64,000 nucleotides of DNA from Ottelia alismoides. Lineage: Eukaryota; Streptophyta; Magnoliopsida; Alismatales; Hydrocharitaceae. Both the position numbers and the translations under genes were made by a program. A model generated the notes under the pieces. That model saw only the letters and a list, made by a program, of their open reading frames with translations. It was not told the origin of the DNA and searched no databases. Location of the stretch: NCBI GenBank assembly GCA_037367405.1, contig JAZKJV010008261.1, forward strand, positions 1,612,001 through 1,676,000, read 5' to 3'. Below, in pieces: positions 1-10,390 of this stretch (the stretch's first letter is position 1; each line of letters starts with the position of its first letter).

Positions 1-61
1 AGACCAAAAAAGTTTTAAATTTTTCAAAAATTTCAAAATAAGAGCTATGGCTAAAATATAT

Positions 62-290
62 ATATAATATGTACGGTATACCCCCTATACTTAACTTATG
101 CGATGTTCTCATAGCACTAAGTGATACAAAGCCATATCTCAAGTCAATATATAGGAAGATCTATTGGAACTGAGGAGGATGCCCCCTATACTTAGGTTAA
201 AATAACCTAAGTATCGGAGAGAAGGCTAAATGAGTCTGGAATTTACGGTGACTCAGGTCCCCCCATACTTAGGCTGAGAATAGCCTAAGC
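62..290 (-). repeat. Polypurine-tract-like hairpin array, minus copy
   Basis: Seen directly: at least three units of the form CTATACTTAGG...CCTAAGTAT, for example 187-214 (stem TACTTAGGTT/AACCTAAGTA) and 264-290 (ATACTTAGGCT/AGCCTAAG), plus a half unit near 85-95. Read on the minus strand each unit ends in a polypurine-like GTATAGGGGG or GTATGGGGGG. The same array occurs on the plus strand at 4990-5487 and on the minus strand at 61077-61412. It marks the stretch between the coding region and the 3' tail of the Ty3/gypsy family in this window. Confidence 0.75.
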
Positions 291-320
291 AAAGAGATGG
301 ATAAATCAAGTTGGGGAGAC

Positions 321-1390
321 CTGAGGAGAACATAGAGATTAGGATGGATGTACATGTGAAGGAATTAATCTATGGAGATGAATGGAGTACCTAGGGTATA
401 TGGGAGGGTGCCGAAACAAACAAGGCTCAACCAACCAAGGAACCCCTTGATTCACCAACTCACACATGAAACCAACGAATGTTGGTCAATTACTTTTCAT
501 TTTTATTGCTGATTTAAACATATTCATTCTTATTTACGTAAGGCTGAAAGATGCATCAAGTCAAAACATCCTATGTAACGAGGGTGTTGCTCTCCCAAAA
601 AATGATTTTACTCCATTTTATTTGGTCAACTTGCATTAACAGTCCCAATTTTAGCTTCAAGGTTATCACTGAATTAATGTGAGTACAATCAAGCAAACAT
701 CGTCTACCAGTCATTCCCAATTTCCATTTAATCCTAGGTGATCAATCTAGGAAGAGAAGTCGAGAAAAAGTCGATGCGTATGAAAAATCATGATTTATGC
801 TTAAGCAAAAAACTTCCAGAGCCTTTAGCTATTTCGTTTGGAAAACAAGACTGAATTAACATCGAATTCTAAATGTATGCAAGTCGATCAAAACTGCACC
901 TAACATGAGTCAATTAGCAGGGAAAGATTAGATTTTATTTTGGCTAAGTGAAGCGATGTCTATGTGCATCTCAAATTAGTGTGTCCTACCTACAATCAAA
1001 CACATGAGATATGAAATAAAAGTAGCTCGATGAGCCGCATACCAGATCCTAAGTCGACACACAAGTGGGGCAGACCCCACACAACCACAGTAGCCTTCGT
1101 TCATTTACAATCACGAGTCTTCAAACGAAGACCACTGTAAATACGATTTATTATATGCATGAGTGAAAAATGCAAGAAAATTTCTCTTCAATTTCTCCAA
1201 TGGTGCTTATGCGTCTCCTCGCATCGGGAGCTCCTGCTCTTTGATCGACAAGGGACCCTGTCACAATAAGCAATCATTAGATAGATATTCGAGAGTTATC
1301 AAAACAGGACATGTGAAATGAACAACTTCACCTACAAGTTAGAAGTTATCACTTAATCAAAACATAAAAAATCTAAATATAACAAAAGAT
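321..1390 (-). other. Leader and possible gag-start remnant of minus-strand gypsy element
   Basis: Sequence between the primer-binding site and the hairpin array on the minus strand. A polypyrimidine-poor but good splice-acceptor-like site, TTATTGTGACAG|GG, lies at 1258-1272 on the minus strand. It is followed by a short open stretch (ARRRISTIGEIEEKF) that could be the start of gag. A normal element would have several kb of gag-pol here, so most of the internal region is deleted. The assignment to gag is tentative. No other gene is visible. Confidence 0.4.
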
Positions 1391-1416
1391 GAGTCGTGTC
1401 CCCGACAACGACGCCA
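1391..1416 (-). other. Primer-binding site, tRNA-Asp type
   Basis: On the minus strand the sequence reads TGGCGTCGTTGTCGGGGAC, one or two bases away from the TGGCGCCGTTGCCGGGGA site known from Athila/Tat Ty3/gypsy elements (complement of the 3' end of tRNA-Asp). It starts two bases after a CA that ends the LTR at 1419. This fixes the strand of the element and shows that the LTR at 1419-4199 is its 5' LTR. Confidence 0.85.
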
Positions 1417-1418
1417 TC

Positions 1419-4199
1419 TGACGAATCCCAAAATTACCATATTAATTATGTCGAATTGACATTCGAATTTCATTGTAGTCGGGCGAAATAAGATCGATCA
1501 AAAACTGCTCTGATCAATTTATCAATTAAATGCAAGCGATCGAATTTATTTACTTGGGCAAGCCAAAGGTCGAACTCAAGGACACGAGCCTCTTAAGTTG
1601 TTATTCAGATTCTCAATATTCAAATTAAGTGATGAATTAGTAACTAATAGGTCATCACACACAAAAGACAAACAATACAGACACATGAAGACATATTTTA
1701 GTTTTTATAATGGAATGTGACACAAGTGTAGAACTTTCAAATTATGTCCTGCATGAATAAAATCAATGAGCAATAAAAATGTGCAATTAATTTCGAGATC
1801 AAATCATGAGGCAAGCCTAATTAAGGAATAATCAAATGAATTTAAAATCCATTAAACATAAGACACTTCATTACTAAAGATAATCACCTAAATTTAATTG
1901 TCAAAACAAGGAACAAATAATGCCAATCATAGATAATGAATCATGCTTCGAAATGAAATTGAAATCAACTAAAACAGAGGTCGGATGCTCAAGATATTCA
2001 CAAAAGAGTCCAGGGGCATAAACATAAAGAAAACTTCAAAATATATAGAGAAAACATTATAATCAGGTCTCCGTAAGGGCATAAATGTAACTAAGAAAAG
2101 TCACGAGGCCTTCTCTATAAATTTTCCATACGTGCGGGGACAAAATTGCAATTATTAAAACCTGGAGGGGCTCGAGTGCAATTAGCCCCAGGCACGCATG
2201 CTATGCACGTGATCAGAGGACATGTTTGCAATTTAGAGAAGTCGGCGGTGCACCCCTACAATTTACCCAATCCTCACGTGACATGGGAACGTGAGGCTAG
2301 GATCGGATGTCAGCACAAACAGGTGGCGAGGCTCGACAGACTCGGTGGAGGCTCGAGTCACGTATCAATAGATGGCACTCTGGCTTGGCTTGAGTGCCCC
2401 AAGCCTGGAGGTTGGAGATAGAGGCTCAGGCTTCGACACATGAAGTTCTCTGGTCGTCTGATTGTAAGGATCAGACAACAACTATTCGTCTAGTTCCTCC
2501 TCTCCGCCGCCTCCTGCGGTAGACTTGGTGGGGCTCCGACGAATGGCTCTTTCCTCCTCCTGACCTCCATTGGCTATCAGATGATCGGGTAAGGTCCTGG
2601 GGGAGTTGACGATGAAGCTCAGATGTGGGAGAACCGATGGGTCGATTTGGATCGAAGTGGGAGCGTGGGATCCCCAGAGATGAAGCTCTAGAAAACAACC
2701 CTGGTAAAGGCTCCGACCAATGAAGCAATACCTGCAATTGTTTGCTCAAAAGGCGAAGTGTGCGTGCGTGGGGGAAAAGTGAGTGGAATGGGTCCCCGGC
2801 GAGCGAAGGAGTGGGGGACTGGTGCTCTGTCTTCAGCGACTTGGAGAAGAGGTGGATAGTAGGTGTTCTAGTAATGGAGAAGAAGAGGAGGCAAACGGAG
2901 GTGTACGCATGGATGAGCTTGGTTCGGTGAAGTTAACGAAATGTTCAATTGATAATGAAAGTGAGAAGGGGTGCCTAATTAAATAGCAGAAATTAAGAGG
3001 AAAGAAGAGAAGGGACAGATGATCCTTACCTAGAGGTCGGGGGCAGATGCGACAGCCTGGTATTGAGCTCAAATGAGGGCTCTGGTCATCACTGTACTCC
3101 GGCGGCGAGCTGGAAAAGCTTGTCGCATTTCACGGCCGGAGGCATGGCCTACCATGGCCAAGAGTCAACACCAAGACCATTGGTCATCTTCGCGACCTCA
3201 GTCAGACCTCCCCCTATCACGGGGAGATGGAGAGGAGCTAGGCCAAGGTTCATATAAAGGTGGACGGGGGTGAAATTGGGTTGCGATAGAGTATTTCAAG
3301 GGGGAAGGTTCGAGGTTCTGGTGGTGGACGACGTGGGTTGCGACTAGAATATGGAGCGAGAGAGAGGGAGACGTGCGGAGCCACACGACCCGCGAGGATG
3401 ATGGAGGAGTGGGCTTGGATTTTGTCTAGTCATGGACGTGAGGGGGATGTTGAGAAGATGGTGGAAATGGAAAGAGGGCAGTTGGATCGACGAGGGGAAC
3501 ATGAGAGATAGAAGGTGGGCGAAGGTAGAAGATGAGGTGTTGACCATTGGATCTTGTGATCCAACGGTCGGGGTGAAAGCACTAAAGAGCGTCCCTGATC
3601 TAATCTATCGGGCTGCATCCAATGGCTGTGGACAAGCCGTGTGTTCCCGTTGGAACTAATGATCCAACGGTCGAAGAACGAGCGGGTGTGGACACTCCAA
3701 ATGCAGACTGGAGTCAGATCAAAGGGCGGAAGATGAAGAGTAGACGTGCGACGGAGATAGGAGCGTGTAGTAGTGGATCAGATGGTGTAAAGACGAGGTG
3801 GGTGACATGATGGGAGTGGGACACGTGGCTCAACCAGAGGGAGCCATGTGGCCCAACCAGATTATTCAAAAATATAAAAATAAAAGAAAAATCAAATAGA
3901 AATAAAAGGAGGGTGAATTTGCAAAAACTCAAAACATGAAAGCTGTAGATCTCAATGAGATCTACATGTTTCATGTTGACCAAAAACACAAAAGAAGTCA
4001 AACAAAGGGAGAAAATATTTTTGTGAGAATTTTTAAAGATGTAAAAACACTGCGATTTTTGTTTTGTTATTGTTTTTTTGTATTTTTAATTTATTTTAAG
4101 ACCAATATATATACAACAATTAATCTGGTTTTTATTAACACCAATTTAAGTTAGGGTATTAATATATAGAAATTAACATGATGAGACCGAGGTTCATCA
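1419..4199 (-). mobile_element. Ty3/gypsy 5' LTR (2.78 kb), minus strand
   Basis: Begins on the minus strand with TGATGAACCTCGG (4199) and ends in CA next to the PBS (1419). The start matches the LTR starts at 29890 and 33132 (TGATGAATCTCGTATT). Internal landmarks shared with other LTR copies here are a palindrome around GTAGATCTC at 3932-3977, the GATCCAACGG inverted pair at 3543-3568, a G+C-rich transcribed-leader-like zone (2100-3850), a donor-like TAG|GTAAGG at 3024-3032 (minus), and an A+T-rich 3' part with AAGGTCGAACTCAAGGA at 1566-1582. Several short ORFs inside it are chance ORFs of the LTR, not genes. It sits inside the protease frame of the plus-strand element that resumes at 4201. 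Confidence 0.85.
3024..3032 (-). promoter_or_regulatory. Putative 5' splice site in LTR
   Basis: The minus strand reads CTAG|GTAAGG, a good plant donor, about 215 bases downstream of a weak TATA-like TTTATATGAA. The equivalent position in other LTR copies also carries AG|GT (8735, 18912, 45717, 57010). In the LTR split at 54981/58325 this is exactly the site where a second LTR inserted. Confidence 0.5.
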
Positions 4200-4200
4200 T

Positions 4201-4893
4201 CGGCCTTTTCTGCATATAGCTAAGGACATTATTGATTATGGGACGGATAGTGTTACCTTTCCTTCCAGCAGCACCGTGCTGAATCCAAAGTCAACAAAGA
4301 CTCTACCAGCCGACGAATGTGCTTCCGGGCCATCAGAAACAAAGACATGTGGGATTACAACTGAGATACGACACGATCATATCCTTTCTGATTCTACAGA
4401 GACCCAAGATTTTCTTTCTCGAGAGGAAAACTTGGAGAGCACATCTTCTGGTGATCTGAATACACTTGTCTAGATATGTGTTGACGAGATCCACAGTATC
4501 AATGTAATCCAAACTAAAACATTGGTGGCACATACTTCGAAGGCCGAACCTGATCCAGTTGAAGATCTTTCATTCGATCCTTCTTGTAGCGAAGTTGTTT
4601 AGCTCTCTTTTCACGTCGATTCAGATAAGGGCTTAGTTGATGAGGAGATTGATCAGATCGCAACAGGGTTTGACCTCTTTCTTGAGTCTACTTCAGAGAC
4701 CATGGAGCAACTTTCAGAGGTCAGCTCTGTCCATCTTTTCGGCCATCTGGGCCGCTCCTCACCAGTCTACACTGATAAGGGATTCTCTGATTTGGATATG
4801 GATATCTCTAAGGATGACCCTGATGTCGACCTAACTCTTGTACATTCTATCGTTCCTAGGTCCTGCAAGAAGGCCACTGTTCGGATTTCTTGA
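4201..4893 (+). pseudogene. Gypsy gag-protease C-terminus with acidic extension
   Basis: One uninterrupted reading frame of 231 codons apart from two TAG stops (4471-4473, 4600-4602). It ends in TGA at 4891-4893. The first 20 residues, beginning RPFLHIAKDIIDYGTD, match the segment that follows the aspartic protease in Athila/Tat pol proteins (GRPFL.TA...ID.G). In those proteins reverse transcriptase comes next. Here about 210 residues follow with no RT motif, rich in Ser, Asp and Glu (for example DLDMDISKDDPDVDL). Then come the hairpin array and the 3' tail. This is what a non-autonomous gag-protease element would look like. The upstream part of the frame is cut off by the minus-strand LTR ending at 4199. 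Only two stops and no frameshift suggest relatively recent loss. Family is fairly sure; the function of the extension is unknown. Confidence 0.65.
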
Positions 4894-4989
4894 GCTTGTA
4901 TAGTTTGTTCATTATGTATATATGTGTTTTCAATATTCTTTCTTTCTTCCATTTGTCTTACACCCTTGGGTTTCATCTAGAATTTTTGC

Positions 4990-5487
4990 TATACTTAAGA
5001 TGTGCTTTATCCTAAGTATAGGGGGGTGTAGACACTGTTGTTCAAAATCATTCTGTTCTATTACCCTGTTGTTGCATATACTTAGGGTGCGCTTTACCCT
5101 AGTATGGGGGGGGTAATATCTCTCATTTCTTCTTGTAATCGTCATCGATTTTTTTATCATCTGCTTTCTCGCTTGTACCCCACCTTTTGATCTTCTTCTC
5201 TATACTTAAGGATATTTTACCCTAAGTATAGGGAAGACAAGTCGAGCTGTTGAGTGTGTACATTCTCTTGACCTCGGTCATCTTCGGTTTTGAGTCTGCT
5301 ATCCATAGGATTACTTGATCCTAAGTATAGAGGAGATGATTAATTTCTATTCATTTATTCGTTATTCTTCGAGTCATTGTAGTATATGATTCTTATCACT
5401 GATCTATAATTAGCCCGAGTTATGTCTTCCTTTGTCGCTTCTTCAGTTACTATGAGTACATAGTTTACGCTAAGAATAGGGGTGTCA
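4990..5487 (+). repeat. Array of five polypurine-tract-like hairpins
   Basis: Five units spaced about 90-150 bases apart: 4990-5026, 5077-5113, 5201-5233, 5300-5332 and 5454-5482. Each is an inverted repeat of the type TATACTTAGG...CCTAAGTATA followed by a purine run (GGGG to GGGGGGG), except the fourth, which ends AGAGGAGA. The fifth is degenerate. The 3' arm plus purines resembles the true PPT of the same family (for example 33112-33129, CTAAGTATAGGGG). The array lies between the end of the coding frame (4893) and the A+T-rich tail. Confidence 0.75.
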
Positions 5488-5506
5488 TATATATATATAT
5501 ATACTT
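5488..5506. repeat. (AT)n microsatellite
   Basis: An uninterrupted AT dinucleotide run directly after the last degenerate hairpin. Confidence 0.9.
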
Positions 5507-7057
5507 TAGAAGCCATAACTCATACTTTATTGTATTTTTAATAATTTGGCTCTCTAAAATTATGGGTGTACATTTTGGGTTTCTAAGAACTGAAAGAAAA
5601 CCGTAAAAATGAATTATAAAAAATGGCTTAAAATTGTATTTAAAAAATGTTGTAAATTTTTTGGATAAAATCCTTAAAAAGTTGTAAATAAAATTCTTTT
5701 AAAATCTTATATAAAAATTGTATAATCTTGTATATAAAATTTGTATAAAATACTTTGTAAAAAATGTACATAATTTGTATAAAATTTGTGTAAATTGAAT
5801 TAATCTACTCATTCTTTCAAAAAAAGACCCTAAAAATTGAAAAGTTTTAAAATTCAATAAAAAAATGCAAAAGTTGTTAAAAAACACTTAAAAAGTTTAA
5901 ACCAAAAAATGTACCTTATAAAAATTTTTTGCATTTATTTGTATTTTTCAGAACAAGTCTGATTCTTGAACCGAATGGTAAGTCCGAGAGATGGAGCTTG
6001 GTTTAAGCCTTAAACCACTTAATTCTAAAGGGACTTTATTAGGAACTGGAATTGAGACTCTTCAAGTCTTGTAGACTTAATTCTTTGGATTCCATGAGGC
6101 CATGTTCGGAATTCAACTTGAAAGTGCCTAGTAGGACACCTGGTGTCAACAGTTTAACTCTTCTCCATTTGAACCAATTTTGAATTCACGCACTCTACAC
6201 TTAGCTCGACTTGCATGGGCTGCAAAGGGCAATCCATTTCGGTGGTGTATTTTCATCCTTGTCTAGTGGCGTTGATGTCTAAAGATGGGAGAGATTTGGG
6301 TTGAAATAAAGCTTCGGATGAGGGAAATTTCTGTTGGCATAATTTTTCTAAGACTCCAAAAAATGGGGGGATTGAAAAGATGTTATATCCGTCGGGGCAT
6401 AAAAAGATCTATGTAGTGCAACAATCATTTCTACCAAAAAGAAGCCAAATACACCGATTACCAAATTTGACCACAATGGTCTGAGCTTCAGAAATCCTGC
6501 ATGTCTTAGTAGAGACTTGCCCAAACTGGCCAGGCTTCATAGAAGATGTGATTACACTGATCACACTCCAGTTCTCTTCTCATTCTTCTTACTTCTTTCT
6601 ACTCGATTGTGAACACAGCACGACCTAACCTTAGAAGGAAATACCCCCATCCTCGAGGATCGAGTAGTTGGATGAGGGTCCAATGGGAGTGTATTACTAG
6701 GATGGGTGGTTTCTTCGCTTCTCTAGAGCGGGAAGAGCTAAAACATTTTCGTACACAGTACATATTGCTTTCAAAACTGAAAAGTTTGCGTGATTAATAG
6801 ATGGATCTGAGTTGGTTGTTGAGGTGAACCTGGATAAGGATTTGTAGAACGTGAAGGCTATTGAGGCTTAAATCCTAATTCTAACAGAGTCCCAACACAT
6901 TAATAATCCAAAGGCCTAATCTGAGTTCTAAATTTTAGGTGAAGTGAGATTCGGTTTAAGAAACAAGCATGTTCTACGTTCTTTTCTTTTTCTTTTGCTT
7001 GCACCTTTTTATAGAATAAGTGTTTCCTAAGGGACTGGCACAGGTAAAGTATAGGGG
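5507..7057 (+). other. 3' untranslated tail and PPT of plus-strand gypsy element
   Basis: A+T-rich from 5507 to 5940, with repeated TTGTATAAAAT/TTGTAAA words. From about 6200 to 7057 it is alignable by eye with 16340-17210, including shared ATAAAGCTTC.GATGAGGGA and GGCATAATTTTTCTAAGAC. It ends in the polypurine tract AGTATAGGGG (7049-7057). No gene is recognisable; the short ORFs are not conserved between the two copies. Confidence 0.65.
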
Positions 7058-8468
7058 AAAGGCGAATCCATGATTCATCGCCTTTATTCTTTCATTTTGG
7101 CTAAAATCCATGGTAAAATGCATGTAAATGATCACTAATTCCAACTAATTGTCATTCTAACCACAAACACTAATATTATACATTTAACACTTATTTTATC
7201 CAAAATAAAATAATAAAGATAAAAAGAAAAATAAAAGAAAGAGTAGGATGTAGATATAAAATATATACAGACTGGCTAACCCCAAGACCAGTTCAATATC
7301 GACTTGATCAACAAAATAAATAAGTAGGGGAAGATAAAGATCCCAACCTATAAAAATATCAAGAAAATCAAGACCAAGAATTTACTTTATCCATTTTTAC
7401 CTTGTAAATATTTCACCTATTTTATTTATCACTAAGAAAATTCCAAACCAAAATAATTTTTTTACAAAAATTGTTCATAAATATATATAATATTTATAAA
7501 AACATCAGAGAAATAATTCATCATAAAAATAATTAATCACAATGAACCGTAAAGCCGCAAAGGCCGACTTCCAAGGTTCATAACTATTTATAGGAAACTC
7601 CAAACAAACTAAACTCACTTTTAAACTTCGTTTTATACTTAATACTATTTATTAAAAATATCAAAAAATATTAGAATAAAAAATGTGAGTTTTTGTGTTT
7701 GGAACTCGTTGTATATATGTACTATATGTAAAAATTTCCAGGATTTTTAATTAATTAACCATAAACTCGATTAACTTAATTTCTTTTTCTAAAAATCTTC
7801 TAAAAAATAACTGAAGTAAAAATGCCAATAAACTCGAAGCCATGAAGTCGCTACCTAAATTTTCCGGACCTCATAACTTGGCCACACTAATTCCGAATTG
7901 GGAAACTCAGTCTTAAAATTCATATTATTCAATTAACTACAAAATGACACTGATTTCGCTAAATTCTGACTTAATATGCAAAATGTGGATTTCAGGATCG
8001 TATTGGTATATTATACAATGTGTCGCAACTTATATTATTATTTAATACATTAATAATTTATTCTTAAATTAAAATAATTTATTTATGTATTATTAATTAT
8101 TATTTTTAATTATTTATTAATTTATGTAATTATTTTATTAAATACTTAATTATTTAATAATTTATTTAGTTAACTCTTTAAATAAATATTTATTTAACCA
8201 TTTAATTGATCATTAAGTATTTAATTTATTTTTTAATACTTTAGTTTTATTTTTTCACTCTCTCTTCATTCTACTTCACCCCCGCTACCCGTTTCCCCTT
8301 TCTTCACCACCTAGAAACCCAACAATGCGATCATCATTCCTTCACGGTCTGTCGTCGCCAACGCCCTCAATGACCAGTCGTTGGTCGGTCGTTCGCCTAA
8401 CCAACCATGATTTCCTCCACCATCGGTGGTGTTCAGATCCGTTCCCTTTGGCACCACACCACCTAACC

Positions 8469-8478
8469 CTATATATAG
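8469..8478 (+). promoter_or_regulatory. LTR TATA box
   Basis: CTATATATAG in the G+C-rich part of the LTR, about 265 bases before the donor-like CAG|GTTAAA at 8735. Its position in the LTR corresponds to TATA boxes at 18675, 31018, 45902 (minus) and 57258 (minus). Confidence 0.5.
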
Positions 8479-9522
8479 TCCGTTAACCTCCGAGAGCAAT
8501 CTGATCTGCCATTTTGTTTCCTTCTCTCCCATTTCTCTGGCGAGCTCTGGTGACAGCAGAGCATTCTCATCCGCAAGTGAGTTCGAGACTACAATGAGAT
8601 CCATTGCAGCCGGTGTTGCAACCCCCCGCTCCGCCGCGCGATTAGCCTCCCTCTGTCACGGTTGAGGCAACGACCAGGAGATCCTCATAGCTCCTTCAAA
8701 GGCGAAATCCCATTCCACCTCCCTTGATTTTCCAGGTTAAATCCCTCTTCGATTTCTTATTCCTATTATTTTCCCCCACTTCTCTTCTCAATATCCTCCG
8801 ATCTCCTCTAAGATCACCTATTTTGCTTCACCTGATCTATTCCATCCATTTCCATTATCAATCGCTCCCATTGCTCCTTCTATCTCCCAGTCCTGACCAC
8901 CTCCGATGGTGCATGACGATCAGAGTCTAGTTCCATTCCCTCACATCATCGGAACCCACGCTCATTGTTCTCCTTTTGTTTTGGACCGAGCCTTGCGCTT
9001 GAGTTAGAACTTCGTTTGCAAGACATTAGGGACTCTCAACCTGAAGATCAATCATGAAGCATTCACATTAGAATCTGAATATTCACAATGATTCTCAGAG
9101 TTGAACAAACATTACCCGTGAGACCTGATTTAGAACACATCAAACAGAATATTGCTATCAAATCTTTGAGCTTATCCAAATCGAGCATCTAGACTCGAGC
9201 ATCGTCTCCTTTACTCGATCAACCGACACAGCTCTAAATTCGATCTGAAGCATCCTATCATCAATCCGAGCATCGTTGGGAAATTGTTCAAAAGACCGAA
9301 GCCTTGCTAAATTTGGGGCCGAATACGAGATAAACTTCAGATTTCTTCTACATCATTTGAATGTGATTAATCATGCACAACATCGAGACACCTTGCGATC
9401 TTAATGACATTCGATCCACACCATTGTGCCTAGGAAGAGAAACTATTATCTACGGAGAATGAAGCGCTCATCTAAAAAGTCGCCGCTTGCACCGCACAAC
9501 CGAGGAGCGGACTTAACACTAA

Positions 9523-9887
9523 GGGTGCGTTTGGTTGGGGGTTACCCCCCACTTTGGGTGGGTTACCCCCCAAAACCCATATTCTCAACCCACTAGTGGG
9601 GCACACTCTCTTTCCAACCAAAAAAATATATATTATACCATCATATCATCTAAAAATTATAAAATACTCAACTTCTACTCAATATTCCAAACTTCAATAC
9701 AATCACATCCCAACAACCACCCACTTTTTCAAATTTCAATACAATCATACCATAATAACTACCAACTTTTTCAAATTCCAATACAATCACATCACATAAA
9801 CCCTCCCAACCCTTAACCCACCAACCAAACACACAAACACAAAACCGGGTTATCCACCCCTGGATAACCCACGAACCAAACGCACCC
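9523..9887. mobile_element. Tourist-like MITE with TAA target duplication
   Basis: A 365 bp element whose ends are inverted repeats: GGGTGCGTTTGGTT at the left and AACCAAACGCACCC at the right. It is flanked on both sides by TAA (9520-9522, 9888-9890). TAA duplications are typical of PIF/Harbinger MITEs. Inside are about three tandem copies of a 50-60 bp unit containing CAATACAATCA and CTTTTTCAAA. It has no coding capacity. Confidence 0.85.
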
Positions 9888-10054
9888 TAAGCTTCGTCCA
9901 CTGCCTCTCAAAGATCTGGATTGTCTTCGAGCCTTGCGTCACCACAGTAGTGCACGTGCCATCGTCGATCATCCAGAGCAAGTCTGCCGCCCACAAATTT
10001 CCATCGGAGCACTGTCGTCGGGCTAGCAGATTTGAAGCAGATCTGAAACTCTTA

Positions 10055-10390
10055 GGGGGTGTTTGGATAGTGGGTTTAGGTGGGTTAAACTGGTTGCAGG
10101 TAACCCATTTTTGGGTTTTGGTGTTTGGATAGAGGATTAAACTGGAGGTGGGTTAGAAGTGGGTTTGGGGTGATGTGATTGTATTGGAGTTTGAAAAAGT
10201 GAGAAGTTATTGTGATGTGATTGTATTGGAGTTTGAAAAAGTGAGTAGAAGTGGAGTAGTTTATAATTTTTATATGATATGATGGTATAGTATATTATTT
10301 TTTGATGGAATTGATGATGGAGAATTGATTTATTTAATTTTTTTAAAAAAATAAAAAGTAGGACCCACATGGAGGGAGAAAATATGGGGT
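10055..10390. mobile_element. Second MITE of the same family, opposite orientation, right end lost
   Basis: Starts GGGGGTGTTTGGATAG after CTTA and carries the internal unit GTGATGTGATTGTATTGGA twice (near 10173 and 10213). This is the reverse complement of units in the MITE at 9523-9887. Homology continues to about 10390 but I see no matching right terminal repeat. It is therefore truncated or badly diverged there. Confidence 0.7.

Noticed and set aside
8426..8665. Overlapping ORFs on both strands around 8311-8665 as a small gene
   Set aside because: They coincide with the LTR TATA and leader zone and are not conserved in the equivalent part of the LTR at 18420-18900.
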